A stretch of 64,000 nt of DNA from Antitrichia curtipendula (GCA_951230915.1 OX579636.1:32919567-32983566), one strand, 5' to 3'. Counted from the first letter of the stretch, positions 25,216 to 37,909 are shown. Notes: generated by a model not told the origin, from the letters alone. Program-made: numbers and translations.

Positions 25216-27587
25216 CTAGCTAGGAGTTGCCACGATGAAGGCTCCCACTTCTTATAGAAGCAAAGGGGCCCCTCCAACGTTGGTTAGCCCTACAATGCCA
25301 TTGCTGACACCAAGTATTCAATGGGTGATAGAGAATCCTTCCATGCAAGCCAAAAGTGTAGATGCTCATCTTCAAAATTCTCTGCAAAAAGGGAAGGTCT
25401 TGCACAATAGTTTGACCTCCAATGAGTTTTTATCTTATTTATTTTTAAATAGATGATTCACGGTGTAGCAAAAAGGATGATTTCCACGTTGACCGGTCAT
25501 GAGGGCGACCTACTTACAGGGTTAACAATGTTATGCACACAAAAGGGAGACTGAGGTTCCTATCCCCTCCAAGGCTCCCAATTCCCCATCCAGTAATGAG
25601 GGCGAGGTTCCCTTCCCTTCCCTTTCCATTATCTATCCACCCAAGCACTGGGTACATGACACATTCCGCTGCCCGCACTTGAGAAAGACAAATAGGTCTA
25701 GCAAGAACAGTGGCGGGTACCCGGAATGGGCCGAGCCCAAGTGGTTCGCAGGCATTGCAGGACAGGATGCATCTACAGTAACTTAGTGTTAAGATAATTG
25801 CCGAGGAACTGGAGCGCTTCCTTCAAGAAGTGGAGTTTTTTTTTCCTCTCTCTCTCTTATCATTAAGCTAAGCTAAGCTAAGCTTACCAACTGAAGGAAG
25901 GAAATGGTGGGACGCTGCCGCAAGGGCCAGTGCAACAGTGCATGAGTGGTGTGAGCACCCCCCCGCCCGCCCATGAGATAAGGAGCACAAAAACATAGGA
26001 CAACGCTGGTCACGCCGCGACACAGGAACACAGGAACATAGGACCGCCCAACCAACACCAACACCCACCCAGTCCCACACGACTCCTACACTACGAGGAG
26101 GAACGGGAACAGAATAACGGTACAGTAACGTAGGAGGAGCAAATCTAGGCCCCACCCCACCCTCCCTCCCTGCTCTGGCTCGCAGGGCAGGCGCTACAGT
26201 ACAGCGATCGCGGCCGGGCGGGCAGGCAAACAGGCAGGCAGGCAGGCAGGCACTCCAACAGGCAAGCAGGCAGCCGGGTAGGACAGCCAGGGAGACGAAG
26301 AGGCGGTCCGTTCCATTGCGGCGGAGGAGGACGGTGCTATGATAACTTGGTACTCCTGCTGCTGCTATGGTTTCTGTCCTCCTAGCTCAGACAGCCTTGA
26401 GCAGGAGTTGAGTAAGGAGCGAGTCCCTCAAGTCCCTGGAGCCAGTGCAGTGACTTCAGTCCCTTGAATCCATCAAGTCCCTGAAATTTCTGGGAACAGT
26501 GAGGGCAGCGTGCTCCTGGCGCTGCGCTGGGGAGTGGGGACTTGGGGACTTGGGGAGGGGATGACGACGATGGCGATTAGGCTTCCAGGGCTTGCCAACG
26601 CACACAAGGCTCATGTCATCAGTCTAGCGATTCCGCTGCACCAGCAGCTGCAGCAGTAGCAGCTTTCCAGCCTCGACTGCTGCACCCAATGGCTCAAGCC
26701 CGCCCTTGCAGCCAGTCAGCCGCTTTGGAATGAAAGCCAACGGGACCCGCCTCCTTCCCTCCTCCGTTCTCCTCATTCCTGGGCTTCAGCCTCCGCTCAG
26801 CTCACGCTGCACAACAGGACAAACCACGGCTTCTAGCTCAGGCCGCTAATATCCACTTCGCTGGCCAGTGCAGAAGAAAGAGCACGCGTCCCCAGCCCTT
26901 TTAGCTTATTAAGTTAGCTTATTTGCTTCCTCCTTCACTTGACCCAACCTTCCTTGTTCGTCAATTAATGCCAATGCCATCGTACTTGGACGAAGAAGAA
27001 GACGAAGACGACTACTGCTAAGTTACGACTGTTGATTGATTAGCAGTCTTCTGCTCGTGCAGGGCAGGGCAGGTCTGCGCAGTCATAGCAGGCTGGAGGC
27101 CTGAGGCCTGGAGCTTCCTGTCACTCATTCCTTCCTCATTCATTACTTCATTCCTCCATTCATTCCCTGGCCTGCTGATTATTCTTCTTTGGCTGCACAG
27201 AAGCTGCGCGCACTGGGAACCGAACTTACACCGCATGTTTTTTCTGAACGAGTGAGGGAGTGCGTGAGCAAGACAGTGCTGATCTCTTTGGGATGAGAGA
27301 CTCTTTCGGGAGTGGGATCCAGTGCAGACTCTCCTTCATTGCTTCCCAGTTGGTCGCTTTTGATCCCGTGCTTGGTGTGATGAGGTAGCGCCTCCTTTTT
27401 TGGGGTGGGATCCAGACGGGCTTGGGGACGGGGAGCTAACGTCATTGGGGATCGATTGGATTGGTTTCTGAGTTTTCTGAGATATTTTGGGGGTTTGGGT
27501 TTGGGTTTGCGAGTGCGTTGGATCGTTGGATCGTTGGGGGATCATATTCTTGGTGATCTTGCGGCGAGAGCGAGCGAGGGGAGCTAC
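25216..27587. other. G+C-rich 5' flank of IPT9; promoter/5'UTR probably here but not resolved
   Basis: Base composition rises sharply relative to the surrounding spacer from about 25.5 kb and stays high into IPT9 exon 1. It contains short simple repeats: (AAGCT)n at 25862-25886, a (GGCA)n tract around 26220-26265, and a CT run near 25845. Short open frames on both strands show no recognisable domain and overlap one another, as expected of G+C-rich non-coding DNA. The promoter and leader of IPT9 are expected in the last 1-2 kb, but I see no TATA box or start site I would defend. Confidence 0.4.
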
Positions 27588-27743
27588 ATGTGGACTCAGA
27601 AAGCATGTCCTTGCTGGTCCAGTCGAGGCGGGGAATTGGTGGTGGGACGGGGGAATGGGGGCCAGCAGCCACAATGCCAGGACTTTCGGCGGATAGAGCT
27701 GCAACTGCGGCAGAAGAAGAAGCAGCAGCTGCAGCGGCTCACC

Positions 27744-30700
27744 ATGGTGGCGAAAGTTGCAGTGGGTGATGGTGGCAGGCAGGCGAGGTTGTTCACAGAA
27801 GGCAGCGAGACAACGACGACGAAGAAGAACCACCACCACAACAACATGGGGTGTTTGGATTTCGCCCCTGGGAGGTTGGACAATGCGGACCGAAAGGTCA
27901 CGGGCGTGGGCACGCAGAAAGGGCGCGTGGTGGTAATTGCAGGGCCGACGGCCGTCGGCAAGTCGAGAATCGCGATAGCCTTGGCCAAGCAGCTCAGGGG
28001 CGAGATCATCAGTGCCGATTCCATACAGGTCCCTAGCCTGCTGGTCCTCTCATTTTTCAATCTTTCTGTTGCGTCCCATAGTAATTCTTGCTTTTTCAAT
28101 GCCTCAGAACAGGGTTCCTGCTGATCAGTGAGTTCTTTATAACTTGTAACCTTCTCTACTCTCGACTTGGAGTTCACTTCCTACTTCCTCTGCTTGCGCG
28201 TCGTTCATTTTTTTATCACACGCCCCCAATTTCGAGCTCACGACTGCTCGCGCAATCACACAATGTGGATGTCGAAGCTAGGTCGTCTGCCACTCTGTGT
28301 TTGCGAGTTTGATGTCCTTTTCAAGAATGTCACGACAACCACTCTGTTGGACGCGCGCTTCCATGATCTTGAGCGAATGTGTGTTTCACAATTCCTTTTC
28401 TGTTGTCTTGGATCATCATCCACCTGAGTACACCAGCAATTGAATCAACCTGCTTGGTAGAAGCAACTTGTTCTTTCCCGCCGAAGTCTCCTGGCTGGAA
28501 TCTCCTGGCTGGAACTCCATTTTAGGCGCCACTGTAGAAGGTCCAGGGCTTGCAGGCTGTGGGTGAGGCCCCTGAAGTGAACAATTTTTGAATTGCAGGT
28601 GTATCAAGGCATGGACGTCGGAAGTGCCAAAACGCCGGACAATGAGCGAGAGGTGGGTTCGCGATCGGTTTCTTTTTCGTGCTGTACCTTTGTTGCGCTT
28701 CCCCTGTTTGAATTCTTCTCAAGGCTAATGGGAAGATCGACCGTCCGAAGTTCGATTGCGTTCAAATCTTTCCTTGGCCTATTTTGAAATTTTTGTCATC
28801 ACCGTGTGCAGGGCGTTCCGCATCACCTCCTTGACATGGTTTATCCCACAGAAGGTTAGTGACCGATGCCTGCCAGTTGTAATATACAAATTTCTTTAAT
28901 CCTGTAGAAATTTGTCCAAATAGTAAGCGCATTCTTTAAGCTTGTAGAAATTGGAAGTGCATTCTTTAAGTTTGTGGAAAGATCGTTGTTCAAATTTCCT
29001 CAAGCATCTTGTAGTTCCGTTGCTTCGATCGCTTACCTACTCTGATTTGCTAGGGACAGACTACTCAGCGAGCCGCTTTTTCAAGGACGCCCGAGCGGCG
29101 ACGGAGCTGGTGCTAGCGCGCAAGCGCGTGCCCATCGTCGTTGGAGGCACATGCACTTACCTGCGCTGGTACGGACACCATCGCCTACCAGCTCAAGCAT
29201 TCACCGGTGCGAGGGCGCGCAAGCATTCCTTCAGGAATTTGTGGACAATTGCGTTTGGGGAGCTTTAACGGTTTGGCACAATTTCCTAACGAACTGATCG
29301 ACCCATTTTCAGGTACATGAATGGAAAAGCTGGAGCGCCCAAAGCCACTCCTGAAGTGAGCGCCGCCATCGACAACGAGATTCGGCGCTTGGCCAGTCTC
29401 CCCGACGGCTGGGACACTGCTGTGCACAAGCTCGCGCAAGCGGGGGATCCTACAACAGCGAACAACTTGTCTCCCAACGATTGGTATCACCTTCATCGAG
29501 CTCTCGAAGTCATCACGGTTTGTCACAATGCAAAACGCCTTCTCTCACAATTCCTTGTATTCACACACAAGTACATGCCCCTGAAAGACCAAGTGGAGTC
29601 TCATATTTTTCTTACCAGTTTTGAGTTCGTAAGTTGGGGACTTTCTGTTTTCCGATTCTGTATATTTTTCTGCAGCACATGCACAACGTTCTTCTGAATT
29701 CTGTTATTTTCACAATATTGCCAATCAAATTGGTCATTTTATTTCCTTGAATTCTTGGTCTTTTCAAGGAGGTTAAGTTGATTAGTACTACCCTGGTATG
29801 AGAAATGGTCGTCTGGTTGAACTAATTAGGCAGCTAAAAGTGAGACGGGAAGTTGACACAGGGCTGAGTTCAGAGTGGTGCTGCTGCTGCAGGTTTCTGG
29901 TCAGCCTCGGGGAGCGTTTCCCAAGCCCTTCAACTACACGCTAGATCACATGGACGGGTCCGAGTGGGACTACGACTATGATTTTCAGTGCTACTTTTTG
30001 TACCAGCACCGGGCAGAACTGTATCATTGGATAGACTACCGTTGCGAACAGATGCTTGCAGGTACGGCGATGCAGTTAGTTGTACGTTGCAGTTTCTGCC
30101 AGCCTATTCTGCAGGCCTGGGCCATGTGGCTACCATTTTTGCATGAGAATGCCGATTATGTGGTGTGAAAAATGATAGAATTCGAAATGTTTGCAGATCT
30201 ACTAAAGGGTTTGCTGGTAGAGGCATCTTGGCTCCTAGATCTCGGGTTAAAGCCTGATACCAGTTCCGCATCTCGTGGAATCGGCTACCAGGAAGTAAGT
30301 CGCAGGCGATACTACTATTAATTGGTTGTGGTCATGGTGAATTCGTCGTATGTTCAGATGTATCCTGTTGTGTAGATGGTACTTCCTCATTGTTGGAATG
30401 TGACTTGACAGCAGCGATATACGAAGGGTAAATTAACGTTACTCACAATTGGTGGATATTATATATCAGGCAATGGAGTTTCTGGTGGAATGTCGAAAAG
30501 CTGGGGGGAATACAACCGAGGAGAAGTTCTTGGCTTTTCTGTCAGATTTTCAACATGTTTCAAGGTGCGATCCGGCACATCCTGGATTACGTTTTTCTTG
30601 TCTGTGCACTCCACTTTCGCAATCGTAATTTAATGGCCTGTTTTTGCTTTAGCAGAAGCCTGGTGAAAAAACAACTCGCATGGTTTCGGAGTGAACAACA

Positions 30701-31466
30701 TGGCGATGTAAAGCAATTCCACTGGATTGACGCTTCTCAGCCTACGGTAAGTTTGAAACCTCTGACTGGGCGCAGTGCCTCGTGAACCACACGTCCCTAG
30801 TAGTTTCCAGACTTGTTAATCTGCAGCCACAATCAGCCAGCCAGTCTTCCTTGCTGCTTCATAACTGAAGACTTGTCGATATAAAAGACCACGATATGCT
30901 CGAGTGCGCTCACAACCATCATTGGAAATACTGATGTCTGTCGAGTACTGTGTAAAGTTCAGATCGAGTACTTTGCAAAGCTCAGGTCGGGTACTTTGCC
31001 AAGCTCAGGTCGGGTACTGGGTGAAGGTCAGGTCGAGTACTTTGGAAAGTTCAGATGAAGTACTTCGTAAAGTTCAGAACATTTTTCAAGCCGCTGATTC
31101 CGCGTGTTAATGTGCAGGATAAGATTTTGGAAGCTCTGAGGAAAGAATATTGGCGTCGCCCAGATTACCCCTCTGAATTGAGCGGAAGCGATGCTCGCAA
31201 ATGCGCCAGCTACAAAGAGGGCAAGATACTGAAATACTACGAGGTTAAAAATAGGTACAAATTTTTGTCAAACTTGTAATTCGTGAAGTAGGCAGTTGTT
31301 AATTAAGTGAAATTTTTGTTTCAATCTGTTAAAAAGGACAGACAGTTTCCTAACAAGGGTTGTGTCATGCAGGATTTTCACTAACTCAGCAGCACTCGCT
31401 CCAGTTTTGAAATGGGTGAAGCGGACTCAAGGAGATCGGAGATTTCAATGGAATGTAATTAGATGA
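27744..31466 (+). CDS. IPT9: tRNA dimethylallyltransferase (tRNA isopentenyltransferase), plant IPT9 / MiaA-like class, 11 exons
   Basis: Transfers a dimethylallyl group from DMAPP to N6 of adenosine 37 in tRNAs that read U-starting codons; in plants such tRNAs are the source of cis-zeatin cytokinins. Exons: 27744-28028, 28599-28652, 28812-28854, 29060-29168, 29313-29517, 29893-30061, 30197-30294, 30470-30564, 30656-30746, 31118-31254, 31373-31466. All ten introns (91-570 bp) are GT-AG and every phase joins, giving 459 residues and a TGA stop, close to the roughly 460 I recall for Arabidopsis IPT9. Visible motifs: P-loop GPTAVGKS (67-74), DSIQVYQGMDVGSAK (92-106), HHLLD (117-121), VGGTCTYLRW (155-164), RALEV in exon 5, SRGIGYQEAMEFL across exons 7-8, and VKKQLAWFR in exon 9. 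The C-terminal C2H2 zinc finger of the eukaryotic MOD5/IPT2 class is absent, which places it in the bacterial-type class. I chose the ATG at 27744 for its strong context (CACCATGG). An in-frame ATG at 27588 would add 52 residues and cannot be excluded. Residues 159-160 are Cys-Thr where Arabidopsis has Gly-Leu. No frameshift or internal stop. Confidence 0.95.
30941..31078 (+). repeat. Six-copy 23-bp minisatellite inside IPT9 intron 9
   Basis: Six head-to-tail 23-bp units of the form TCGAGTACTTTGCAAAGYTCAG fill 138 bp of the 371-bp intron 9 and stop 39 bp before exon 10. The units differ by a few substitutions and keep exactly 23 bp. Because 23 is not a multiple of three the array cannot code for a peptide repeat. 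Confidence 0.85.
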
Positions 31467-32767
31467 TGATTAGCCGAAACTACTGGGGACGAAACCCATA
31501 TTGAATCCTGGTCACTATTTTCTCCACTTAACGCAAGCCGCCCGTAACAGGCCTCTGTAACATTATGGTGAGGTAGTATCAACAAGGATGTAATTAGGGA
31601 ATGCAATTTTGGTAGGCGATACTTTTTGTTCCCCTCATTCTTTAAGAACAATCTGTCCCGCAATCTGTACATGCTGAATTCTCATTTAATCCACAAATTT
31701 GCGAAAATGAGTCAAATTCTCTTCCTCATTTGTGTATTTGCCAAATTTCTGTCTCCTTGTCATTTGTCCCCAATTTATTGGAATCTCCGCTAGTGACTTG
31801 AAATTTGTTATATGATCCCTGCTTCTTATGCAGCTTTAATTTTATATTTGGCTCGCATTCCAGCCTTACATGATACACGAGCTGTGTGGATTCAGTTCAC
31901 GTAACTGAATTATTTACTGTAAAGGCTGAGAGCTATGTTTCAAAACCAAGCGCCAAAGGACTTCAGGTAGAGGCAAAATACATGATAGTGATAATAGCTG
32001 TGCTGAGGTTGATTGACAAAATTTTGAAGAGGGTGATCGAGAGCAAACTTTGTATTCTGCAAAAGGTGAGAGGCAAACTTTTATGGAGATGGAGGTAGAC
32101 AACAAAGTTCTGTACTTCATAGGGGTAGATAATAAGGCTTGACGTGATGAAAAATTTAAACACATCAAATCATCATTTATAAACCATGCACATCTGTACT
32201 TTATAGTGCACCGACATTCATAAAAGACTTTCAGCAGTGGTCTCTACATCAAGGAGTGGTTGACAATAAGTAGGGTGTGGTTGAAAATAATTTGTAACAC
32301 CTTTGATTGTTCGAGCCCTAACATCTACACAAAACACATAAAATAGTGAAATTAGGTTGTCTTACCTAGGTTGCCTTACATCAAGAAGGTTACTTTACAA
32401 GCCATCAAAGTCAACAGATATTTCTAAGAATATTTTCATTTGTATACTTGGAGGTTCATGAGTACAATAAGTGACAATATTTATTTAGTGTCAAATGTCA
32501 AGAAATTAGTGTGGGGCAACCTAATCTCACTATTCATCTGATCTAACAAAAATTCTTCCATTATCCAGATTAATTTATATTCCTGAGAAGTAAAATCACT
32601 TTTCTACTCTTCAAACTTAAATTTACAAACCTCGTTTTTGTTGCTCGTAACCTTTGAGGGTAGAGTTGTTGAGGTGGATTGAGATTGACATTTGAGGATC
32701 AAGTTGTCGAGTTAAATTGAAAATTGGATTGAGGTTTTCAACTGGGGGTGAGTATTTTCAACCAAAC
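31467..32767. other. IPT9 3' flank and A+T-rich spacer
   Basis: The first few hundred bases must hold the IPT9 3'UTR and polyadenylation site, which I cannot place. Nothing else is recognised. Confidence 0.4.
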
Positions 32768-33163
32768 TTAACCCTCAAATGCTCAGCATTTGGCATACGG
32801 TTTTTGAATTACGGAGTACAATACCATATGCCTAGCAATAAAGAGAATGAATTGAAAGCCTAACAATGCACAAATTTTCACGCATTGACTATTGATTGAT
32901 TCTGTAATTTTGTGCTTTTATCCTACATCCTAAGACTGATCTGATTTAACGAAGGTTCAAATGAGTATGTGAAGGAATGAGCCATCCATTCAAAATTGGC
33001 CAACTCAAACCATAGTATAGAAACTACATTAATCTTACTACACAGTTAATGAACAAACAAAAAGCTGAAGAGTGAATTTCATTAAGACCAAAATATTGTA
33101 TGATACTGTATGGTATCAAAAATCGTAGACCATTTTGGGTTGCTCTGAGTGTTTAAGGATTAA
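32768..33163 (+). mobile_element. Short TTAA element (D3), 396 bp
   Basis: TTAACCCTCAAATGCTC on the left and GAGTGTTTAAGGATTAA on the right form imperfect inverted termini. The interior is unrelated to groups A-C by eye. Confidence 0.45.
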
Positions 33164-34330
33164 TGCCAAATAAGGGGTGGGGTTGAATTCCCATACCATG
33201 AATTTTTTAAATCGTAGGGCACCATGATCGAATGAATTGATGCGATATTTTTCAAATCCAACACTACCACCACGATCGAATGAATTGATGCGAATTTCCA
33301 AATCCAATGCTACCGATAAAAGAGGGTCTTTTGGCACCGAAATCCAGAAGAAGCACTTGGACATTAGCTTGGCATACTCAGACTTCCCACCCCAACACTA
33401 GTAGAAAAGAGGATCTTTGGGCACCAAAATCCAAAAAGGAGAGCTTGTACACTAGCTTGAGCGAATGAGGCTCCCCTATTAAAGCGTGGTGTCCCAAGAC
33501 CTCCTTTTTCTTGGAAGCCCTATCTAAGAATTTTTCTCCGCAATCAAGCATGGTTCTAAAGTGTACGCTTACTTCAATTCGTTGCACCCACGCTTTTCCA
33601 CCCAACCTTGAAGCCTCCCTCATTCTTTTTTCTTTTTTTCCTTTGAACTCCCCCACCCCATGTGCCGCTCTCCCCCCCAGTTCGTCAAGTGGATCGTTTC
33701 TTCTTCCAATCCTGTCCAAGGCTTCATCTTCCTTTCCCTCTTTTCCTCTTTCCTCTCCCATTGGCGCCCATTGGTGTGCCCCTCTTGCCCCTTCCCCCAT
33801 GAAAAGCCGCCCCAGCCACGGCCGCCGGCACCCCCTCGAATGACCTCGCTCCCACATTTCTGGGTGCCGTTGATGGTCTGCAGCAAAGCTGCCACTGCGC
33901 TTTGTCTGAAGCCCAGTGGGACTCCGCTGGGCTGGTTGGAGCTTCAGGGCTGACACAGGACAGGCAGGATATATCCAGCATGCCTTTGTCAGGGGTGGAT
34001 GTTGAAGTTTCCAATGATTTCGCTGAAGCATCCAGATTCCAGAAGCGGGCTTCAGTTGCAGAAGGCAGACACTTGCAGGCACACCCACACTGAGGCCGAA
34101 GGTCTGCAGGGCAGCGCAGCGCAGCGGAGCCCAGCCCAGCCCAGCCCTTGCAACTGCAGGGACGGAGAGGACGGAAGGGACGGACGGGACGGAGGGAGTA
34201 CAAAACGAACGGAAGGCTGAACTTACTGGACAGCCAGGGTCTGCATGCCTGAACGGAATACGGTAAGTTACATGACAGAACGGAATCCCTCACACCTCAT
34301 TGGGGAGTTTGGGGAGTTCCGTGCAGATAC
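33164..34330. other. Direct repeats then a G+C-rich island without a recognised gene
   Basis: GATCGAATGAATTGATGCGA occurs twice, about 47 bp apart (33227, 33274), and a block starting GGRTCTTTKGGCACC is duplicated about 91 bp apart (33315, 33406). The island at 33.5-34.2 kb has long frames on both strands (the longest 236 residues, minus, 33378-34088), but they overlap and have no domain. Simple tandems (CAGCC)n and (GGACG)n lie near 34110-34200. I read it as non-coding or a gene remnant. Confidence 0.35.
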
Positions 34331-34985
34331 ATATATAGCTGGGGAAGACAGTGTCACGAGTTCTCGGTGTTGGAGTAAAGGTACTGTAGGAGGCTCTCTG
34401 AAATGGAACAGGCGTTAAGAACGGACCCTGTAAAATGGACATGAGTGGGGTTCTGAAACCGACATGGACAGTCATTGAATGAATCAAGGAAAAAGGTATT
34501 GGCATTGTCAAATTGCAAGAGGCAACCATTTGCTTTTGCTTTCCCCATCTTTCTTCAGAATTGCAAGTGAACCGTTTATAGAAGACCTATTGTAAGGTTA
34601 TAAAATAAAGTAGGGACCTACGACCTGAGTGACTTGTTTGAAAATTCATAAGTAATTAAAAAATGCTTGGAAAAATATGAAACCACTTGGGTTAAATCCC
34701 TCATCTATTTTTTATGTCGGTTGTTGATGCTAGTTGTTGTGGAGAGGCCATAGATTTTCACCAATCAAATTTCAAGAAAATTAAAGTTTGGCCTCTTCAC
34801 CCTTCACACTAGAAGGCACAAGTCCAAAGGCCATTGCCCTCCAACTACCTACATGGTAATAAATTGCCTACACGGCAACAAACTCTTAAAGGAAGTTTGG
34901 GTTGACTAGAAATAGAGACCCAAAATATGGTCAAGAGGCCATCGACTTATGACAAGATCTCAATTATTAGATTGTTAGGTGGGAG
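34331..34985. other. Spacer, nothing recognised
   Basis: Composition falls back to A+T-rich. No gene or bounded repeat seen. Confidence 0.45.
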
Positions 34986-35510
34986 TTAACCCCTAAAGCC
35001 CCGCTTGTCCCCTCGGGGGACAATTTGGGTCCGGGTAGGTTCCTATTGTCTCAATTTGAAGTGAATTTTTTTGAGATTTTTTGAGGTTGTGTAGCTTTGC
35101 AAGAGATTTGTGGATATATAATTTTTGTTTCAATCGGATGCCAGATGAAAAAGTTATGGCACAATGAGCAAGAAATAAAGATTCTCGGGCAGTCCAAAAA
35201 TAATTACACAAATTCAAAAAAAAAAAATTTGAATTTTTTTCCTAAAAGATTATGTTCTTACCTATACGTGAAGCTTTGATTCATTCTATTTGGACTAGGG
35301 ATGAGAAAGTTATGGACAATCTTAGTTTTTTGGGCAATTTAAGCATCTTCTTGAAAAAAAACTTTTTGTTCAACTTTGAATGCTAATATCTTCCAATCCG
35401 TACGGTCAAATTTGATGAAATTTTTACTACATGATCACAGACAAGTTAAATACAAGATCCTACGGTTAAATTCCCAAAAAAAAAAAAAAAAATTGGTTTC
35501 CTTACCTTTG
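34986..35510 (-). mobile_element. TTAA element, group B (B4), truncated at its far end
   Basis: This is a close inverted copy of 14613-15202: TTAACCCCTAAAGCCCCG, then the palindrome TTGTCCCCTCGGGGGACAA at 35005-35023, then the same interior through TACGGTTAAATTCCC. Similarity stops at about 35510, so the second terminus is missing. Confidence 0.75.
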
Positions 35511-36105
35511 GAAGCTTCACACTACAGTAAGCCGAAGGCTCCAATTTCTATATTTTATTACCTATTTATTGCTCATTTCTTTGGACTCTCAACAAAGTTT
35601 GTCTACTCAATCCCACAACCTCTCAACTTGGATGACCATAGTGTAAAGTGACCCTAAGAGCATTGCCTAATATTCTTGGTGAAGCTCCAAGGCCTCAGCT
35701 TGGACATGGTTGGTGGGAGATTGTGGCCCTACTAAGTACCTCGCCAAGGATGCTTTGAGCCCGCCCACATCAAATTGGCACCTCCAAACCGCAAAACATT
35801 GTCCTGGCCAAATGGTTGAATGTGAAGCAGAGATTGTGTCAGTGACTATTTGTCCTCTTCCGTATTGCTTCTTTTTTGTTTTTGAGCTCACAACTTCTTT
35901 TCTTTCAATTTCCAACCACCCTATAGCCACCACGACACCACGTAACTTGTGGGCTAGCTAGCAAGTCATTAATCCGCATCTTGACTTGTTTTGCCGGGTT
36001 GTGAGGGCGAAGATGACTAGGGGACAAAAGGAGTCCATGAGGTGCAGGACTCGGGCCACTGCATTTCTCTAGCCATGTTAGGGGGGGATGTTTGGCGATG
36101 CTCTA
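35511..36105. other. Moderately G+C-rich segment, no recognised gene
   Basis: An 88-residue frame on the minus strand (35667-35933) and one on the plus strand overlap; neither is recognisable. Confidence 0.3.
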
Positions 36106-36807
36106 AGGTAATATGCTCTAAAAGCAATCCTATTCTAAATGCAACCCCTATCTAAGAATGAGTGACATGTTGCTTGGAATCTCTAAATTTCTCAATGAAA
36201 ATGAGTTAGGTTGGCTTAAATGGTCTCTCTAATCCCTTAAGTCCCAATGCCTTTTTTCCACCAAAGACCACTCAAAACTATCATTTCTATTGTAATTATT
36301 ATTTTTTGCACATCTAACTATAGAATCATGTACTTGACTAGTATAAGAATGCATGAAAGAAATTTCAAAAACTTTGACAGTGTAGATTGCAAGATATTTG
36401 AATTTAAAGTGAAGAAAACAATTTTTTCCAATAAGATGATTAGATTGCCCGAAAAACAAGATTGTCCATAACTTTCTCACGATTAGTTGAAATATAATGA
36501 TTCAAAGCTTCAGATATAGAAAAAAATGTAATATTTGAATTTAAAATTAAAAATTAAAAGAATTCATTTTTTTGTGATTTTTTTTGAGCTGCCCCTCAAA
36601 CTGCTTTTTGGACTTAGGGTGGCATAACTTTTGCTCCCAGGCACCGATTGAAATAAAAATTATATTTCCCAAAAGATAATCTAATTTTCTATCTTTAAGA
36701 AAAATAAAAAAAATAATGTCAAAAATTAAGATCACACAAGCCTACCCGAAATTCCAAGAGCCCCCCGTAGGGACTTTGGAACTTTAGGGGTCAAGAGCAG
36801 ACTACCT
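36106..36807. mobile_element. AGGTA-ended, TA-flanked element containing a nested group B element
   Basis: The left terminus AGGTAATATGCTCTAAAAGC follows TA (36104-36105). The right terminus GAGCAGACTACCT precedes TA (36808-36809). The ends resemble those of 42467-43704, which also encloses a group B element at the corresponding position. A TA target duplication suggests the Tc1/mariner superfamily. Confidence 0.55.
36229..36794 (+). mobile_element. TTAA element, group B (B2), 566 bp, nested in the AGGTA element
   Basis: Left end CTAATCCCTTAAGTCCC, right end GGAACTTTAGGGGTCAA. The interior has ACCACTCAAAACT and the TTTGAGCTGCCCC, AACTTTTGCTCCCAGGCACC and TACCCGAA blocks of group B. Both flanking tetramers are one base from TTAA. 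Confidence 0.65.
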
Positions 36808-37909
36808 TAATCAATTTCAATTACACTGAAGGTGAGTTTATAGTTGTCTAACTTATAATGGGACACATCAAAACTTTTGACCTAAAATGTAAAGTAGACT
36901 ACCCCTTTGCAAGCAAAATGACTAGTGTAGCATTATACTACTATTTGAATAATGTGGGAATAAGGTAGGTATCTTCCAAACCGTTCTTGAGGTGCTTTTG
37001 TTCCTATTTGATATTATTAGACTAGTCAATTTTTCATATTTTCTTATTGGCACTTGAAATGAGGTTCCAACACACCAAAGAACGTGACATTTGGATATCA
37101 TTTGCAAAAGTTATGAAGGAACAAAGTTTGGATCTAAAATAATTTCTTCCATATGGGTATATAATTGATTTTGGAGATAGACATAGAGCAAAGATGGTGT
37201 TTTAGGGTCAATGGTGCATTTTGGAGGGCCCACTTTAAATTTTAGCGGTAGAGAAGTAATAAGAAACAATGTTACAATTGAAAAAGATAATTTTTGGACT
37301 TCATGTGATTTTAAAAAAATGTATAGAAGGCTGTTGTCCTGGTTTTCCCTTGAAAGCCCATAGATATGCATAGCAATATAAAAAAAGTAGCTATTGTAGG
37401 GTTTCTATCAACCCATGCCCAACTTTAATACATTTCCAATTCAATACATAAAATGACCTCAATCTGAAGTGCATATTTTTATTATAGAATGAATTGATTT
37501 GCATTGATTTGAGGCTAATTCATAGTGAATTGATGTCAGTGTGTAATTAGAGCATAGATTATGTCCATTTTAGACAAATTTTATCCTCATTTTGGGCAAT
37601 CAACACCCTAAAATAAACAAAAAAAAAATCATTTTTATTTTTTATTTTTCAGTATAAACAATTCAGAATGGAGCTTTTCCTAGATATTTAGAATGAGAGT
37701 TTGGAGTAAAATGGGGTGTTCTACCTTAGTTATTTGAAATCCACATGACAAAATGATGGGACATTCCAAAATGGAGAAGTGAAGGTGAAGCGATCTTGTC
37801 GAGTTGCCAATAATTATTATAAGTTTACGGTTTGAAGAAGACTCTTTAAGTAATCAAGGGCAACTATCCACTCAAAAGATGCGAACATCCTTTTTTGTTC
37901 AACTAACAC
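36808..37909. other. A+T-rich spacer, nothing recognised
   Basis: No gene or bounded repeat seen. Confidence 0.45.

Noticed and set aside
25071..25277. Leu/Pro/Thr/His repeat protein on the minus strand
   Set aside because: Produced by a 33-bp minisatellite, a length that keeps frame by chance.
27596..28177. 193-residue minus-strand frame over IPT9 exon 1
   Set aside because: Shadow of the G+C-rich IPT9 coding exon on the opposite strand.
33378..34088. 236-residue minus-strand open frame, the second longest in the window
   Set aside because: It lies in a G+C-rich island where all frames are long; overlapping frames on both strands are equally open, and there is no domain, intron pattern or conserved motif.
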